A DNA stretch of 64,000 nucleotides, taken from Qipengyuania nanhaisediminis. GTDB lineage: Bacteria > Pseudomonadota > Alphaproteobacteria > Sphingomonadales > Sphingomonadaceae. The DNA lies in contig NZ_FOWZ01000001.1 in assembly GCF_900115585.1 (NCBI RefSeq), forward strand, positions 186,001-250,000, given 5' to 3'. The notes beneath the pieces were generated by a model. The model did not search any database and was not told the origin of the DNA. It worked only from the letters and a program-made list of their open reading frames with translations. Positions 23,032 to 30,977 of the stretch are shown here, piece by piece. Position 1 is the first letter of the stretch; the number at the start of each line of letters is the position of its first letter. A program made the position numbers and the translations under genes.

Positions 23032-25179
23032 ATGAAATACGGTTTGGCGGCTGCGGCCGCGCTGCTGCTTGCGTCGTGCAATTCGGCGGAAAACGAGGGC
23101 GGCATCGATGCGATGCGCCTGGTCAATGCGGACCAGGACAGCGCGAACTGGATAAGTCACGGCCGCACCTATTCCGAACAACGCTTCTCCCCGCTGGACC
23201 AGGTCAACCGCGAAACCGTGTCGGATCTCGGCCTCGCCTGGTTCGTGGATATGGACACCGCACGCGGGCAGGAAGCCACGCCGCTCGTGATGGATGGCAA
23301 GCTCTATGTGACGACCGCGTGGAGCAAGGTCTTCGCTTTCGATGCTGCTACCGGAGAACCGCTGTGGAGCTATGATCCGCAGGTCCCCGGCGAAACCGGC
23401 GTGAAGGCTTGCTGCGACGTCGTGAACCGCGGCCTCGCTGCGTGGGGCGACAATCTCTATCTCGGCACGCTCGACGGGCGCCTCGTCGCGCTCGACCGTG
23501 AAACCGGCGAGGTCGCTTGGGAAAAGGTAACTGTCGACCAGTCGAAGAGCTATACCATTACCGGCGCACCGCGCGTCATCGATGGCAAGGTGCTTATCGG
23601 CAATGGCGGGGCCGAATTCGGAGTGCGCGGCTATATCGCCGCTTATGACGCGGAGGATGGCGATGAGCTTTGGCGCTTCTACACCGTGCCGGGCGGCGAG
23701 GACGAGGATGAGCCCGAATATCTGAAGGCGGCCGCCGAAACCTGGAGCGGCGACGTGCTCGGCAGCGAGGACGGCATCGGCGGCGGGGGCACCGTGTGGG
23801 ATTCAATGGCCTACGATCCCGAACTCGACCTGCTGTATTTCGGGGTCGGCAACGGTAGCCCGTGGAACCGCGCCTATCGCAGCCCCGGCCCCGACGGAAA
23901 AGGCGAGGGAGACAACCTTTACCTTTCCAGCATCGTCGCTATCCGGCCCGATACCGGCGATTATGTCTGGCACTACCAGACAACGCCGGGAGAGACCTGG
24001 GATTACACCGCCACCCAGCACATCATCCTTGCCGACATGGAGATCGACGGGCGCGAGCGTCAGGTGTTGATGCAGGCCCCCAAGAACGGCTATTTCTACG
24101 TCCTCGATCGCGCGACGGGCGAATTCCTGTCCGCCAAGCCCTATATCCCGCAGAACTGGTCCACCGGCATGTCCGAGGACGGCCGACCCATCATGAACCC
24201 GGAAACGCGGGTCGATATCACCGGCGAGCCGGCGCTGGTCATGCCCGGACCGCTCGGCGGGCATAACTGGCACCCGATGGCATATCACCCGGACGAGAAC
24301 CTCGTTTACATTCCGGCATTCGAAGCCGCGATGCTCTATGCGCCCGAAGCGAACTGGAAGCCCGACCGGGCACGGGGGTTCAACGTCGGATACGATCTTG
24401 GCGCAGGCGACCTGCCGCCCGACCTCGGCATTAGGCGAGAGGTCCAGGGCACGATCAGCGGCAAGCTGCTGGCCTGGGACCCGGTGGCGCAAGAAGTGCG
24501 CTGGGAGGTCGAACATCCCGGACCGTGGAACGGCGGGCTCCTGGCGACCGGCGGCGGCCTGGTGTTCCAGGGCAATTCGGGCAGCGAATTCGCGGCCTAC
24601 AACTCCGCCACCGGCGACAAGCTCTGGTCATTCGCGGCGCAGACCGGCGTCGTCGCACCGCCGATGACCTACACCGTCAACGGCGAGCAATATGTTGCCG
24701 TGCTGGCAGGCTGGGGCGGCGCTTTCGCTCTGTCGGTGGACGGTGAACTCATCGACCAGATGAAGCCGGTACGAAACATCAGCAGACTGCTGGTCTTCAA
24801 GCTGGGCGGAGAAGCCCAGCTTCCTGCCGAGCCCGACTTCGCGCTTGCGCCGCTCGATCCGCCGCTTTCACGGGCGAGTGCCGAGACGATCAATGTGGGG
24901 CGTGCCAAATACGCGCGCTACTGCGCCGTCTGCCACGCGCCTGCAGCAGTCGGATCGACAGAATTGCCCGATCTGCGCCGCTCCGGCGCGCTCGAGAACC
25001 CCGCCGCATGGCTTCAGATCGTCCATGGGGGCGCATTGCAGGACAATGGGATGGCAAGCTTTGCCGGCTCGCTATCCGAGGACGAGATCGAGGCCATCCG
25101 CCAGTATGTCATCAAGCGCGCCAACGAAGACAAGGCGATGGAAGCCGAGCGCGCGAAGACGCGGGTGGCGAAACGCTGA
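23032..25179 (+). CDS. PQQ-dependent quinohemoprotein alcohol dehydrogenase (lipoprotein)
   Basis: A 715-aa periplasmic enzyme from the ATG at 23032 (AGGGAG upstream; an in-frame ATG lies 6 codons earlier). The lipobox is LLASC. An eight-blade propeller with repeated tryptophan docking motifs carries the adjacent-cysteine pair KACCDVV and the active-site Asp in GETWDYTATQH. The residue two after that Asp is Thr, not Asp, pointing to calcium rather than lanthanide. A C-terminal cytochrome c domain has CAVCH and the distal Met in NGMASFAG. Electrons from alcohols go to cytochrome c or ubiquinone. No PQQ biosynthesis genes are in the window. Confidence 0.92.
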   Translation: MKYGLAAAAALLLASCNSAENEGGIDAMRLVNADQDSANWISHGRTYSEQRFSPLDQVNRETVSDLGLAWFVDMDTARGQEATPLVMDGKLYVTTAWSKVFAFDAATGEPLWSYDPQVPGETGVKACCDVVNRGLAAWGDNLYLGTLDGRLVALDRETGEVAWEKVTVDQSKSYTITGAPRVIDGKVLIGNGGAEFGVRGYIAAYDAEDGDELWRFYTVPGGEDEDEPEYLKAAAETWSGDVLGSEDGIGGGGTVWDSMAYDPELDLLYFGVGNGSPWNRAYRSPGPDGKGEGDNLYLSSIVAIRPDTGDYVWHYQTTPGETWDYTATQHIILADMEIDGRERQVLMQAPKNGYFYVLDRATGEFLSAKPYIPQNWSTGMSEDGRPIMNPETRVDITGEPALVMPGPLGGHNWHPMAYHPDENLVYIPAFEAAMLYAPEANWKPDRARGFNVGYDLGAGDLPPDLGIRREVQGTISGKLLAWDPVAQEVRWEVEHPGPWNGGLLATGGGLVFQGNSGSEFAAYNSATGDKLWSFAAQTGVVAPPMTYTVNGEQYVAVLAGWGGAFALSVDGELIDQMKPVRNISRLLVFKLGGEAQLPAEPDFALAPLDPPLSRASAETINVGRAKYARYCAVCHAPAAVGSTELPDLRRSGALENPAAWLQIVHGGALQDNGMASFAGSLSEDEIEAIRQYVIKRANEDKAMEAERAKTRVAKR

Positions 25180-26034
25180 TCAGCTGCGGAAGACAACCGT
25201 TCGCTTGCCGTTGAGGAGGACTCTTTCTTCAAGGTGCAAGCGGACGGCTTCGGCCAGCACGCGGCTTTCGATCTCACGGCCCTTCCGGACAAGCTCGTCG
25301 GGGCTGTCTGCGTGGCTGATTGGTTCTGCCGACTGGTGGATGATCGGGCCTTCGTCGAGATCGGCAGTGACGTAGTGCGCGCTCGCGCCGATCATCTTGA
25401 CCCCGCGCTCGTACGCCTGGTGATAGGGCTTGGCGCCCTTGAAACCTGGCAGGAAAGAGTGATGGATGTTGACGCACCGCCCTGCGAAGTGCGCTGCCTG
25501 ATCGTCCGAAAGGATCTGCATATAGCGCGCCAAGACCACCAGTTCCGCATCGCATTCTTGCGCGATCCGGCGGACTTCGGCTTCCTGCGCCGCTTTCGTT
25601 TCACGGGTTATGGGCAGATGGTGGAAAGGTACCGAGCCGATGTCGGTATGGCCGATCGCGTCCCGCGGATGGTTGGATATGATCGCCACCGGTTCCATCG
25701 CCAATTCACCGATCCGCCAGCGGTAAAGCAGGTCGGCGAGGCAGTGATCGAACTTGCTGACCATCAGCAGCACACGCCGCGGCCGGTCCCGCAAGGCTAG
25801 CTTCCACTCCATCGCGAACTCGCCGGCTATGGATGCGAAGTCGCTGCGGAGTCGCTCGCGCCCTGTCGAGCCGGGATCGAATTCGACCCGCATGAAGAAA
25901 GCGTCCGAGCCCCGGTCGTTGAATTGCTGCGCCTCGAGGATATTCCCGCCGCGCTCGAACAGGAACGAGGCCACGCGCGCGGTAATCCCGGGACGATCCG
26001 CGCAGGACAGGGTCAGGACAAGAGGTTCGGACAT
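25180..26034 (-). CDS. purU: Formyltetrahydrofolate deformylase
   Basis: A 284-aa enzyme that hydrolyses 10-formyl-tetrahydrofolate to formate and tetrahydrofolate. An N-terminal ACT domain (LVLTLSCADRPGITARVASF) precedes the formyltransferase-type catalytic domain with VNIHHSFLPGFKGAKPY and SAHYVTADLDEGPII, which hold the Asn-His-Asp triad. Length matches E. coli PurU. The stop is directly adjacent to the stop of the convergent PQQ dehydrogenase. Formate made here can be used by PurT, encoded 3.5 kb away. Confidence 0.94.
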   Translation of the reverse strand: MSEPLVLTLSCADRPGITARVASFLFERGGNILEAQQFNDRGSDAFFMRVEFDPGSTGRERLRSDFASIAGEFAMEWKLALRDRPRRVLLMVSKFDHCLADLLYRWRIGELAMEPVAIISNHPRDAIGHTDIGSVPFHHLPITRETKAAQEAEVRRIAQECDAELVVLARYMQILSDDQAAHFAGRCVNIHHSFLPGFKGAKPYHQAYERGVKMIGASAHYVTADLDEGPIIHQSAEPISHADSPDELVRKGREIESRVLAEAVRLHLEERVLLNGKRTVVFRS

Positions 26035-26104
26035 GGGTCGCTAGATGACCGCCCCTTTGCCGGAGGACAAGCTGGAGTTCCTCGACGGCCTCAAAGCCAT
26101 GCTT

Positions 26105-26143
26105 GTGACACAAAGAACGGCCCGGAGATCGCTCTCCGGGCCG
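26105..26143 (-). terminator. Intrinsic terminator of the YadA-like gene
   Basis: An 11-bp perfect stem (CGGCCCGGAGA at 26118-26128 with TCTCCGGGCCG at 26133-26143) with a 4-nt loop. On the minus strand it is followed by TTCTTTGTGT, so it terminates the surface-protein gene whose stop is 35 nt upstream. Confidence 0.8.
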
Positions 26144-26177
26144 CCTCGGTGTAGTCAGCCAATAAGACTGCTAGGAG

Positions 26178-27821
26178 TTACCAGCCGAAGATGATGCCGA
26201 CACGGCCACCGACCTTGCCGTTCTTGTTCAGGCCGCCGCCGATACCGGCAGTGATCGCAACCTTGTCGCTGACACGGATGCCTGCGTTGGCTGCGATTGC
26301 GTTGGCACCTTCGTAGAAGCCGCCTGCAACCGACAGGTTGAAACGCGTGTCGGGCAGGAAGCCCATGCCGCCCAGAGCGATCGCGGTAGCGGTCGAGCTG
26401 GAGATACGGTCATCGAGCTGGTCGATGCGTGCTTCGACGAGACCAACGCGACCACCAAGACCGTCGATCTGCGTCTGCAGAGCGGCGTCGCCAGCGATAC
26501 GGGCGTTTTCTTCTGCGGTCAGCTGATCGAGCAGCTGAGCGTCGGCAGCGGCACGCGCTTCCGATTCAGCGACGATCGCATCGGCGTTGGCGGTGATGCG
26601 CGTGTCGTACTCAACCAGCGTTTCTTCGACGACGGTGATGCGAGCCGAGTTGTCGGCGATGTTCGCAGCATTGGTCGCGATGTCGGCGGTGTTGGTCGTG
26701 ATACGCTCTTCGTGATCGACGAGAGCAGCGATCACTTCGACTTCAGCATTGGTCTCATCAGCGCGCGGGTCGCCGAGAAGAGCCTGCGAAGCTGCAGCAA
26801 TTGCAGGGTTCTGATTTTCGGCAGCCGGGACGAGAACGTCCTGAGCACGTGCGTAGGTGTTGGTCGCATCATCGAGAGCATCGAACTGCGCCTGCTCGAC
26901 AACAGCCTGGTCCGCTGCTGCAACTGCGTCGTTGCTGAGCGTGTTGAGGCCCGAAGCGTCGGCAGTGTAGCCAGCGTCGGTGATCGCGTCGACGAAGTCG
27001 GTGTTCGAAGCGAGCGAGGTGTCGAGGGCCGTGAGAGCATCCGAGAAGTCGTCGTTCGCAGCGACAGTCGCGGCAGCTGCGTCGTTGAACGCAGCCTGTG
27101 CAGCCGTGAGGTCTGCAGCAGCATCGTTGGCGAGGGCCAGCGCATCTGCACGGTCCGCCTCGGCAGCGTCCAGAGCGAGCTGTGCGTCTGCACGGTCGGC
27201 CAGAGCGTCATTCAGGGCTGCGAGGTTCGCAGTGGTCTGGTTGGCGTCGTAGTTTGCCTGAGCCGTGTCGACGGCATCCTGCGCGTCCGCCAGATCGGTC
27301 TGGGCAGCGCCGAGAGCGACGTTGGCGTCGGTCAGGTCGTCAGCAGCCGCATCGAATGCGGTCTGTGCATCGGTCTGGGCAGCCAGTGCTTCCAGCTCAG
27401 CGGCCTGAGCGGCTTCGAGAGCGGCTTCAGTCGTTGCAACATCTTCGAAAGCGGCAAGGTTTTCGTCGGTCAGCGTGGCTTCGACTGCAGTCTGATCTGC
27501 TGCAAGCGTATCTGCCGCATCGTTTGCAGCATCGAGTTCTGCCTGCGCAGTTTCGACTTCGGCATCGGTCGGAGCGGTTTGTTCGATCTTGCTATCGAGA
27601 TTGTCGTAGGCTCCGTCGTTGATACCCGCATAGCCATAGCTACTTGCGAGATAATCTACGTCGCCCGGCTCGAAGCAGGAAACATTGCCCGATGCATCAC
27701 GGAAGCAAGTTTCGTCCGAAGCCTGTGCGGCCGCGGGCGAAGCAACCAGAAGCGCGCCCCCTGCTACGCTCGTCATCAGGCCGGCAACAGCTGCACGACC
27801 CGCAATATTCATAGTACGCAT
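26178..27821 (-). CDS. YadA-like trimeric autotransporter-type coiled-coil surface protein
   Basis: A 547-aa protein. The ATG at 27821 has GAGGGG 7 nt upstream and starts a signal peptide (MRTMNIAGRAAVAGLMTSVA, cleavage near AAAQA). A short N-terminal part with two cysteines (DETCFRDASGNVSCF) is followed by about 250 residues of Ala/Asp-rich heptads, then a typical trimeric coiled coil with repeated N-containing layers (ITTNTADIATNAANIADNSA). The last 70 or so residues resemble a YadA anchor (TAIALGGMGFLPDTRFNLSV) and end GRVGIIFGW with a terminal aromatic. Such proteins sit in the outer membrane and mediate adhesion. No globular head domain is apparent. It is divergent from a winged-helix regulator. 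Confidence 0.82.
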   Translation of the reverse strand: MRTMNIAGRAAVAGLMTSVAGGALLVASPAAAQASDETCFRDASGNVSCFEPGDVDYLASSYGYAGINDGAYDNLDSKIEQTAPTDAEVETAQAELDAANDAADTLAADQTAVEATLTDENLAAFEDVATTEAALEAAQAAELEALAAQTDAQTAFDAAADDLTDANVALGAAQTDLADAQDAVDTAQANYDANQTTANLAALNDALADRADAQLALDAAEADRADALALANDAAADLTAAQAAFNDAAAATVAANDDFSDALTALDTSLASNTDFVDAITDAGYTADASGLNTLSNDAVAAADQAVVEQAQFDALDDATNTYARAQDVLVPAAENQNPAIAAASQALLGDPRADETNAEVEVIAALVDHEERITTNTADIATNAANIADNSARITVVEETLVEYDTRITANADAIVAESEARAAADAQLLDQLTAEENARIAGDAALQTQIDGLGGRVGLVEARIDQLDDRISSSTATAIALGGMGFLPDTRFNLSVAGGFYEGANAIAANAGIRVSDKVAITAGIGGGLNKNGKVGGRVGIIFGW

Positions 27822-27972
27822 AAAGTAACCCCTCAAAAGGTATTTAACATTTATTAAACCAGGCGATCCGAGGACCCAGTTGACGTGGAGCTACGCGATT
27901 TGTAGGGGCATTCATATCGCTTTTGAGGTCTTATATTATATATACAAGATGCACTTGTAGGCGTTTTATTGA

Positions 27973-27978
27973 TATAAT
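27973..27978 (+). promoter_or_regulatory. Candidate -10 element of the winged-helix regulator gene
   Basis: A perfect TATAAT lies in a strongly A+T-rich stretch. A weak -35-like TGCACT lies 17 nt upstream. The expected transcript start near 27985 argues that translation starts at the ATG at 28019, not in the open frame further up. Confidence 0.4.
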
Positions 27979-28018
27979 ACTTGGTGCAAATAATGGTTGG
28001 CATTTCGCTTTTCTGCGA

Positions 28019-28378
28019 ATGCTTGGGGGCCATTTACAGATTTTGGTCGATGGTCGGGTGTATTTCCCGCGAATCGGAACGGGCGGGCAAGTGCAGAAAC
28101 TATTAGAGAATTTTTCGAACGAGTTCGGTCGTTCGGGGGTCGAGGTATTCACTATTGAGGGCAGGATTATTATCCATCTTCTCAATAATGGCAGCTCGCG
28201 CATCAAGGAATTGCTGCACGCCTCGGGCTCTTCCTATCGCGGCTTCTACCTCGCGATCGAACGCCTCAAGGCGAAAGGCCTGGTAACGGCGGACATCGAC
28301 CCGAACGACAGGCGCGCGCGGCTCATCCGGCTGAACGAAATACCCGAACAGCTGCGGATGATGGAAGCCGAATGCTGA
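28019..28378 (+). CDS. MarR-like winged-helix regulator
   Basis: A protein of 119 aa if the ATG at 28019 is used; the frame is open upstream to 27923 but that part is A+T-rich and non-protein-like. The core (VFTIEGRIIIHLLNNGSSRI, KELLHASGSSYRGFYLAIER, LKAKGLVTADIDPNDRRARL) is a winged helix with the recognition-helix and wing pattern of MarR proteins (DPNDRRARLI parallels the usual DxRDxRxxLV). No ligand site is evident. It is divergent from the YadA-like gene and probably controls it (inference). No good ribosome site is visible. Confidence 0.68.
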   Translation: MLGGHLQILVDGRVYFPRIGTGGQVQKLLENFSNEFGRSGVEVFTIEGRIIIHLLNNGSSRIKELLHASGSSYRGFYLAIERLKAKGLVTADIDPNDRRARLIRLNEIPEQLRMMEAEC

Positions 28379-28439
28379 CTGCGCGGGGCCTCACCCAAGG
28401 CGGGCCGCCATACGAATTACCAGAAGGATCGAGCCTGAG

Positions 28440-29456
28440 TTAGCGGCGCGACAAGGCCTCTTCGCTCTGGGCCATCAGCTTCTGGATGATGTCCGCGACA
28501 GGCTCTTCCGCTTTCAGCATCCCGACGGACTGCCCTGCCATCAAGCTGCCGTTCTCGACATCACCATCGATCACCGCACGGCGCAAGGCACCGGCCCAAT
28601 AGTGTTCGATCTGAAGCTGCGCTTCTTCCATCGCGATTTCTTCGCGGTCTAAAGTGCCGGCGACTTCGCGCTGCTTGGCAGTGAACTCTTCGGTCCCTTT
28701 GTTCTTCAGCGCCCTCACCGGGATGACGGGCAGGCGCGCGTCGACCTGCACGCTTGCAACGGCGTCGCGCGCATTGGCGCGGAAGAAGGCCTTCTTGAAA
28801 TCGGGATGCGCGATGCTTTCACTCGCGCAGGCGAAGCGGGTGCCGAGTTGTACCCCTGCAGCGCCCATTTCGAGATAGCCTGCAATCGCCTGGCCGCGTC
28901 CGATACCGCCCGCGACGAAGATGATGTGGTCCTCGGCCAGTTCGGGCAGCATTTCCTGCGCCAGTACGCTGGTCGATACCGGGCCGATGTGCCCGCCCGC
29001 TTCCATGCCTTCGATCACCAGTGCGTCCGCGCCCGAGCGCAGGAGCTTCTTCGCCAGGGCAAGCGTGGGGGCAAAGCAGATCACCTTGGCGGGATTGGCG
29101 CCGCCCTTGATGGCTTCGACGCTGCCCTTGGGGGGAATGCCACCTGCCAGCACGACATGGCTGACACCTGCCTTGTCGCATACCTCGATAAGGTCGAAGA
29201 GCTGCGGATGCATGGTGATGAGGTTCACGCCGAACGGCTTGTCGGTCAGCTTTTGCGTCTCGGCAATCTCGGTTTCGAGCAATTCGGGCGTCATCGCACC
29301 GCATGCAATAACGCCGAAGCCACCGGCGTTCGAAATGGCGGAAACGAGGTTTCGCTCCGACACCCAGCTCATCGCACCGCACAGGATGGCGGTTTCGGAT
29401 CCGAGGAAGTCGGCGCCGCGCTGCATCAGGCGGTCGGTCTTGGGATAGCTGCTCAT
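28440..29456 (-). CDS. Nitronate monooxygenase-family flavoprotein
   Basis: A 338-aa FMN-binding TIM-barrel protein. Motifs include ILCGAMSWVSERNLVSAISN, AGGFGVIACG, VLAGGIPPKGS, VIEGMEAGGHIGP and FVAGGIGRGQAIAGYLEMGA, the NMO/2-nitropropane dioxygenase-like pattern. These enzymes oxidise alkyl nitronates; several relatives are actually enoyl-ACP reductase-like or of unknown role. It is the last gene of a lysC, membrane protein, purT, NMO run on the minus strand, 65 nt after purT. Confidence 0.87.
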   Translation of the reverse strand: MSSYPKTDRLMQRGADFLGSETAILCGAMSWVSERNLVSAISNAGGFGVIACGAMTPELLETEIAETQKLTDKPFGVNLITMHPQLFDLIEVCDKAGVSHVVLAGGIPPKGSVEAIKGGANPAKVICFAPTLALAKKLLRSGADALVIEGMEAGGHIGPVSTSVLAQEMLPELAEDHIIFVAGGIGRGQAIAGYLEMGAAGVQLGTRFACASESIAHPDFKKAFFRANARDAVASVQVDARLPVIPVRALKNKGTEEFTAKQREVAGTLDREEIAMEEAQLQIEHYWAGALRRAVIDGDVENGSLMAGQSVGMLKAEEPVADIIQKLMAQSEEALSRR

Positions 29457-29521
29457 GGCAAAAGCGCTTACGGCGCAAGTGCCCTTACGGCAAGCGGATG
29501 GCCGCGCCTTTGCGCAACGTT

Positions 29522-30694
29522 CTAACCGGCGGTGTCGCCGTAATGGATCCTGGCCTTGGCCGCCGCATCGCGAGCTTTCCGTCGCGCTTCATCGGTATCG
29601 CCTGCCGTCGCCAGGGCCACGCCCATACGGCGAAAAGGTCGACTGGTCGGCTTGGAGAAGATGCGCAGGTCCGTGCCGGGCTGGGAGAGGGCTTCTGCAA
29701 GGCCACTGTATGACAGCGCATCGCTGTTCTGGCTCGCCAGTATGACGGCACTGGCGGAGGGGCGCGCGCGCAGTTGGTCGGGCACCGGCAGGCCGAGGAT
29801 GGCACGCGCGTGGAGGTCGAATTCGGTCAGGTTCTGGCTGACCAGCGTCACCATGCCCGTGTCATGCGGGCGGGGACTGAGTTCGGAGAAGATCACCTCC
29901 TTGCCCTTGACGAAGAACTCTACCCCGAACAGGCCGTGACCACCCAGTTCATCGACCACTTTGCGCGCCATATCCTGGGCTTTCGCGATAGCCGCATCGC
30001 TCATCGGCGTGGGTTGCCAGCTCTCCTGGTAATCCCCGCGCTCTTGCCGGTGGCCGATCGGCGGGCAGAAGCTCACACCGTCCTTGTGCCGGATGGTCAG
30101 GAGAGTGATCTCGTAGTCGAAGTCGACGAACTGCTCGACGATAACGCGGCTGCGGTCGCCGCGCATATTGGCGCAGGCGTAATCCCAGGCCGGCTCGAGC
30201 CCGTCGTCGTCACGGACCGTGCTCTGGCCCTTGCCGGACGAGGACATCACTGGCTTGATGACACAGGGAAAGCCCGTGTGCTTTGCCGCTGCGCGCACTT
30301 CGTCGAGGTTCTTCGCATAGCGGTATTTCGAGGTCACGAGACCGAGATCGTGCGCCGCGAGGTCGCGGATTGCATCGCGGTTCATGGTAAGCTGCGCCGC
30401 CTTGGCGGAAGGCACGACGTTGAAACCCTCTTCCTCAAGTTCGGCAAGGACCGAAGTGCGAATGGCCTCGATTTCCGGAACGATGTAATCCGGCCGGTGC
30501 CTTTCGGCCGCGTCTCGCAGCTTTTCGCCATCGAGCATCGAGAAGACCTCGCGCGCATCGGCCAGCTGCATTGCGGGGGCATCGTCATAGGCATCGCAGG
30601 CCACGACATAGGCGCCGAGGCGCTTGGCGGAGATGACGAATTCGCGGCCCAGTTCTCCGGAGCCGAGAAGGAGGATTTTTGCTGTGTGGCTCAT
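29522..30694 (-). CDS. purT: Formate-dependent phosphoribosylglycinamide formyltransferase
   Basis: A 390-aa ATP-grasp enzyme that makes formyl-GAR from GAR, formate and ATP in purine synthesis. N-terminal KILLLGSGELGREFVISAKR, central VIKPVMSSSGKGQS and EFFVKGKEVIFSELSPRPHDTG (metal-ligand region) are clear and match E. coli PurT (392 aa). The ATG at 30694 has AGGTGA upstream and lies 7 nt after the preceding membrane-protein stop. Its presence means formate from PurU or from formaldehyde oxidation can enter purines. Confidence 0.95.
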   Translation of the reverse strand: MSHTAKILLLGSGELGREFVISAKRLGAYVVACDAYDDAPAMQLADAREVFSMLDGEKLRDAAERHRPDYIVPEIEAIRTSVLAELEEEGFNVVPSAKAAQLTMNRDAIRDLAAHDLGLVTSKYRYAKNLDEVRAAAKHTGFPCVIKPVMSSSGKGQSTVRDDDGLEPAWDYACANMRGDRSRVIVEQFVDFDYEITLLTIRHKDGVSFCPPIGHRQERGDYQESWQPTPMSDAAIAKAQDMARKVVDELGGHGLFGVEFFVKGKEVIFSELSPRPHDTGMVTLVSQNLTEFDLHARAILGLPVPDQLRARPSASAVILASQNSDALSYSGLAEALSQPGTDLRIFSKPTSRPFRRMGVALATAGDTDEARRKARDAAAKARIHYGDTAG

Positions 30695-30701
30695 TTCACA
30701 T

Positions 30702-30977
30702 TCACCTGTTGCGGCGCCCTCCCCCACCGGGCCAGCGCGAATTGCGGCGCAGTTGGTAATGGAAGACGAGCGCGGTGACAAAGGCTGCGACGAACATGAG
30801 AATGGCGGCCACGCCGATCTCTTCCATCACCTCCCGATTGCTTGCTTCCGCATACTCTCCGGCTCGAAACCGGAGCAGGACAGCAATCACGCCCGCTCCG
30901 CAAAACACCGCATAAGCGCGCCAGGCGCTTCGGACGATGGCACTCCATCCGTCCGCCACCTTGCGAATTCTGCTCAC
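30702..30977 (-). CDS. Small two-helix membrane protein, function unknown
   Basis: A 91-aa protein starting at a GTG that overlaps the lysC stop by 4 nt (GTGA). Two hydrophobic segments are visible (AYAVFCGAGVIAVLL and IGVAAILMFVAAFVTALVF) joined by an acidic loop (EYAEASNREVMEE), and the tail is rich in Gly and Arg. No family is recognised. Tight coupling to lysC on one side and purT 7 nt downstream supports that it is real. Confidence 0.72.
   Translation of the reverse strand: MSRIRKVADGWSAIVRSAWRAYAVFCGAGVIAVLLRFRAGEYAEASNREVMEEIGVAAILMFVAAFVTALVFHYQLRRNSRWPGGGGRRNR

Noticed and set aside
26045..26194. Short plus-strand frame starting MTAPLPEDKLEFLDGL
   Set aside because: The first residues look protein-like, but it reads through the terminator hairpin into the end of the YadA-like gene and has no recognisable family.
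27182..27622. Frames opposite the YadA-like coiled coil (plus strand, 26712-27857 and 27182-27622)
   Set aside because: Their repetitive Ser/Arg/Cys-rich translations are produced by the Ala/Asp codon repeats of the true gene on the other strand.
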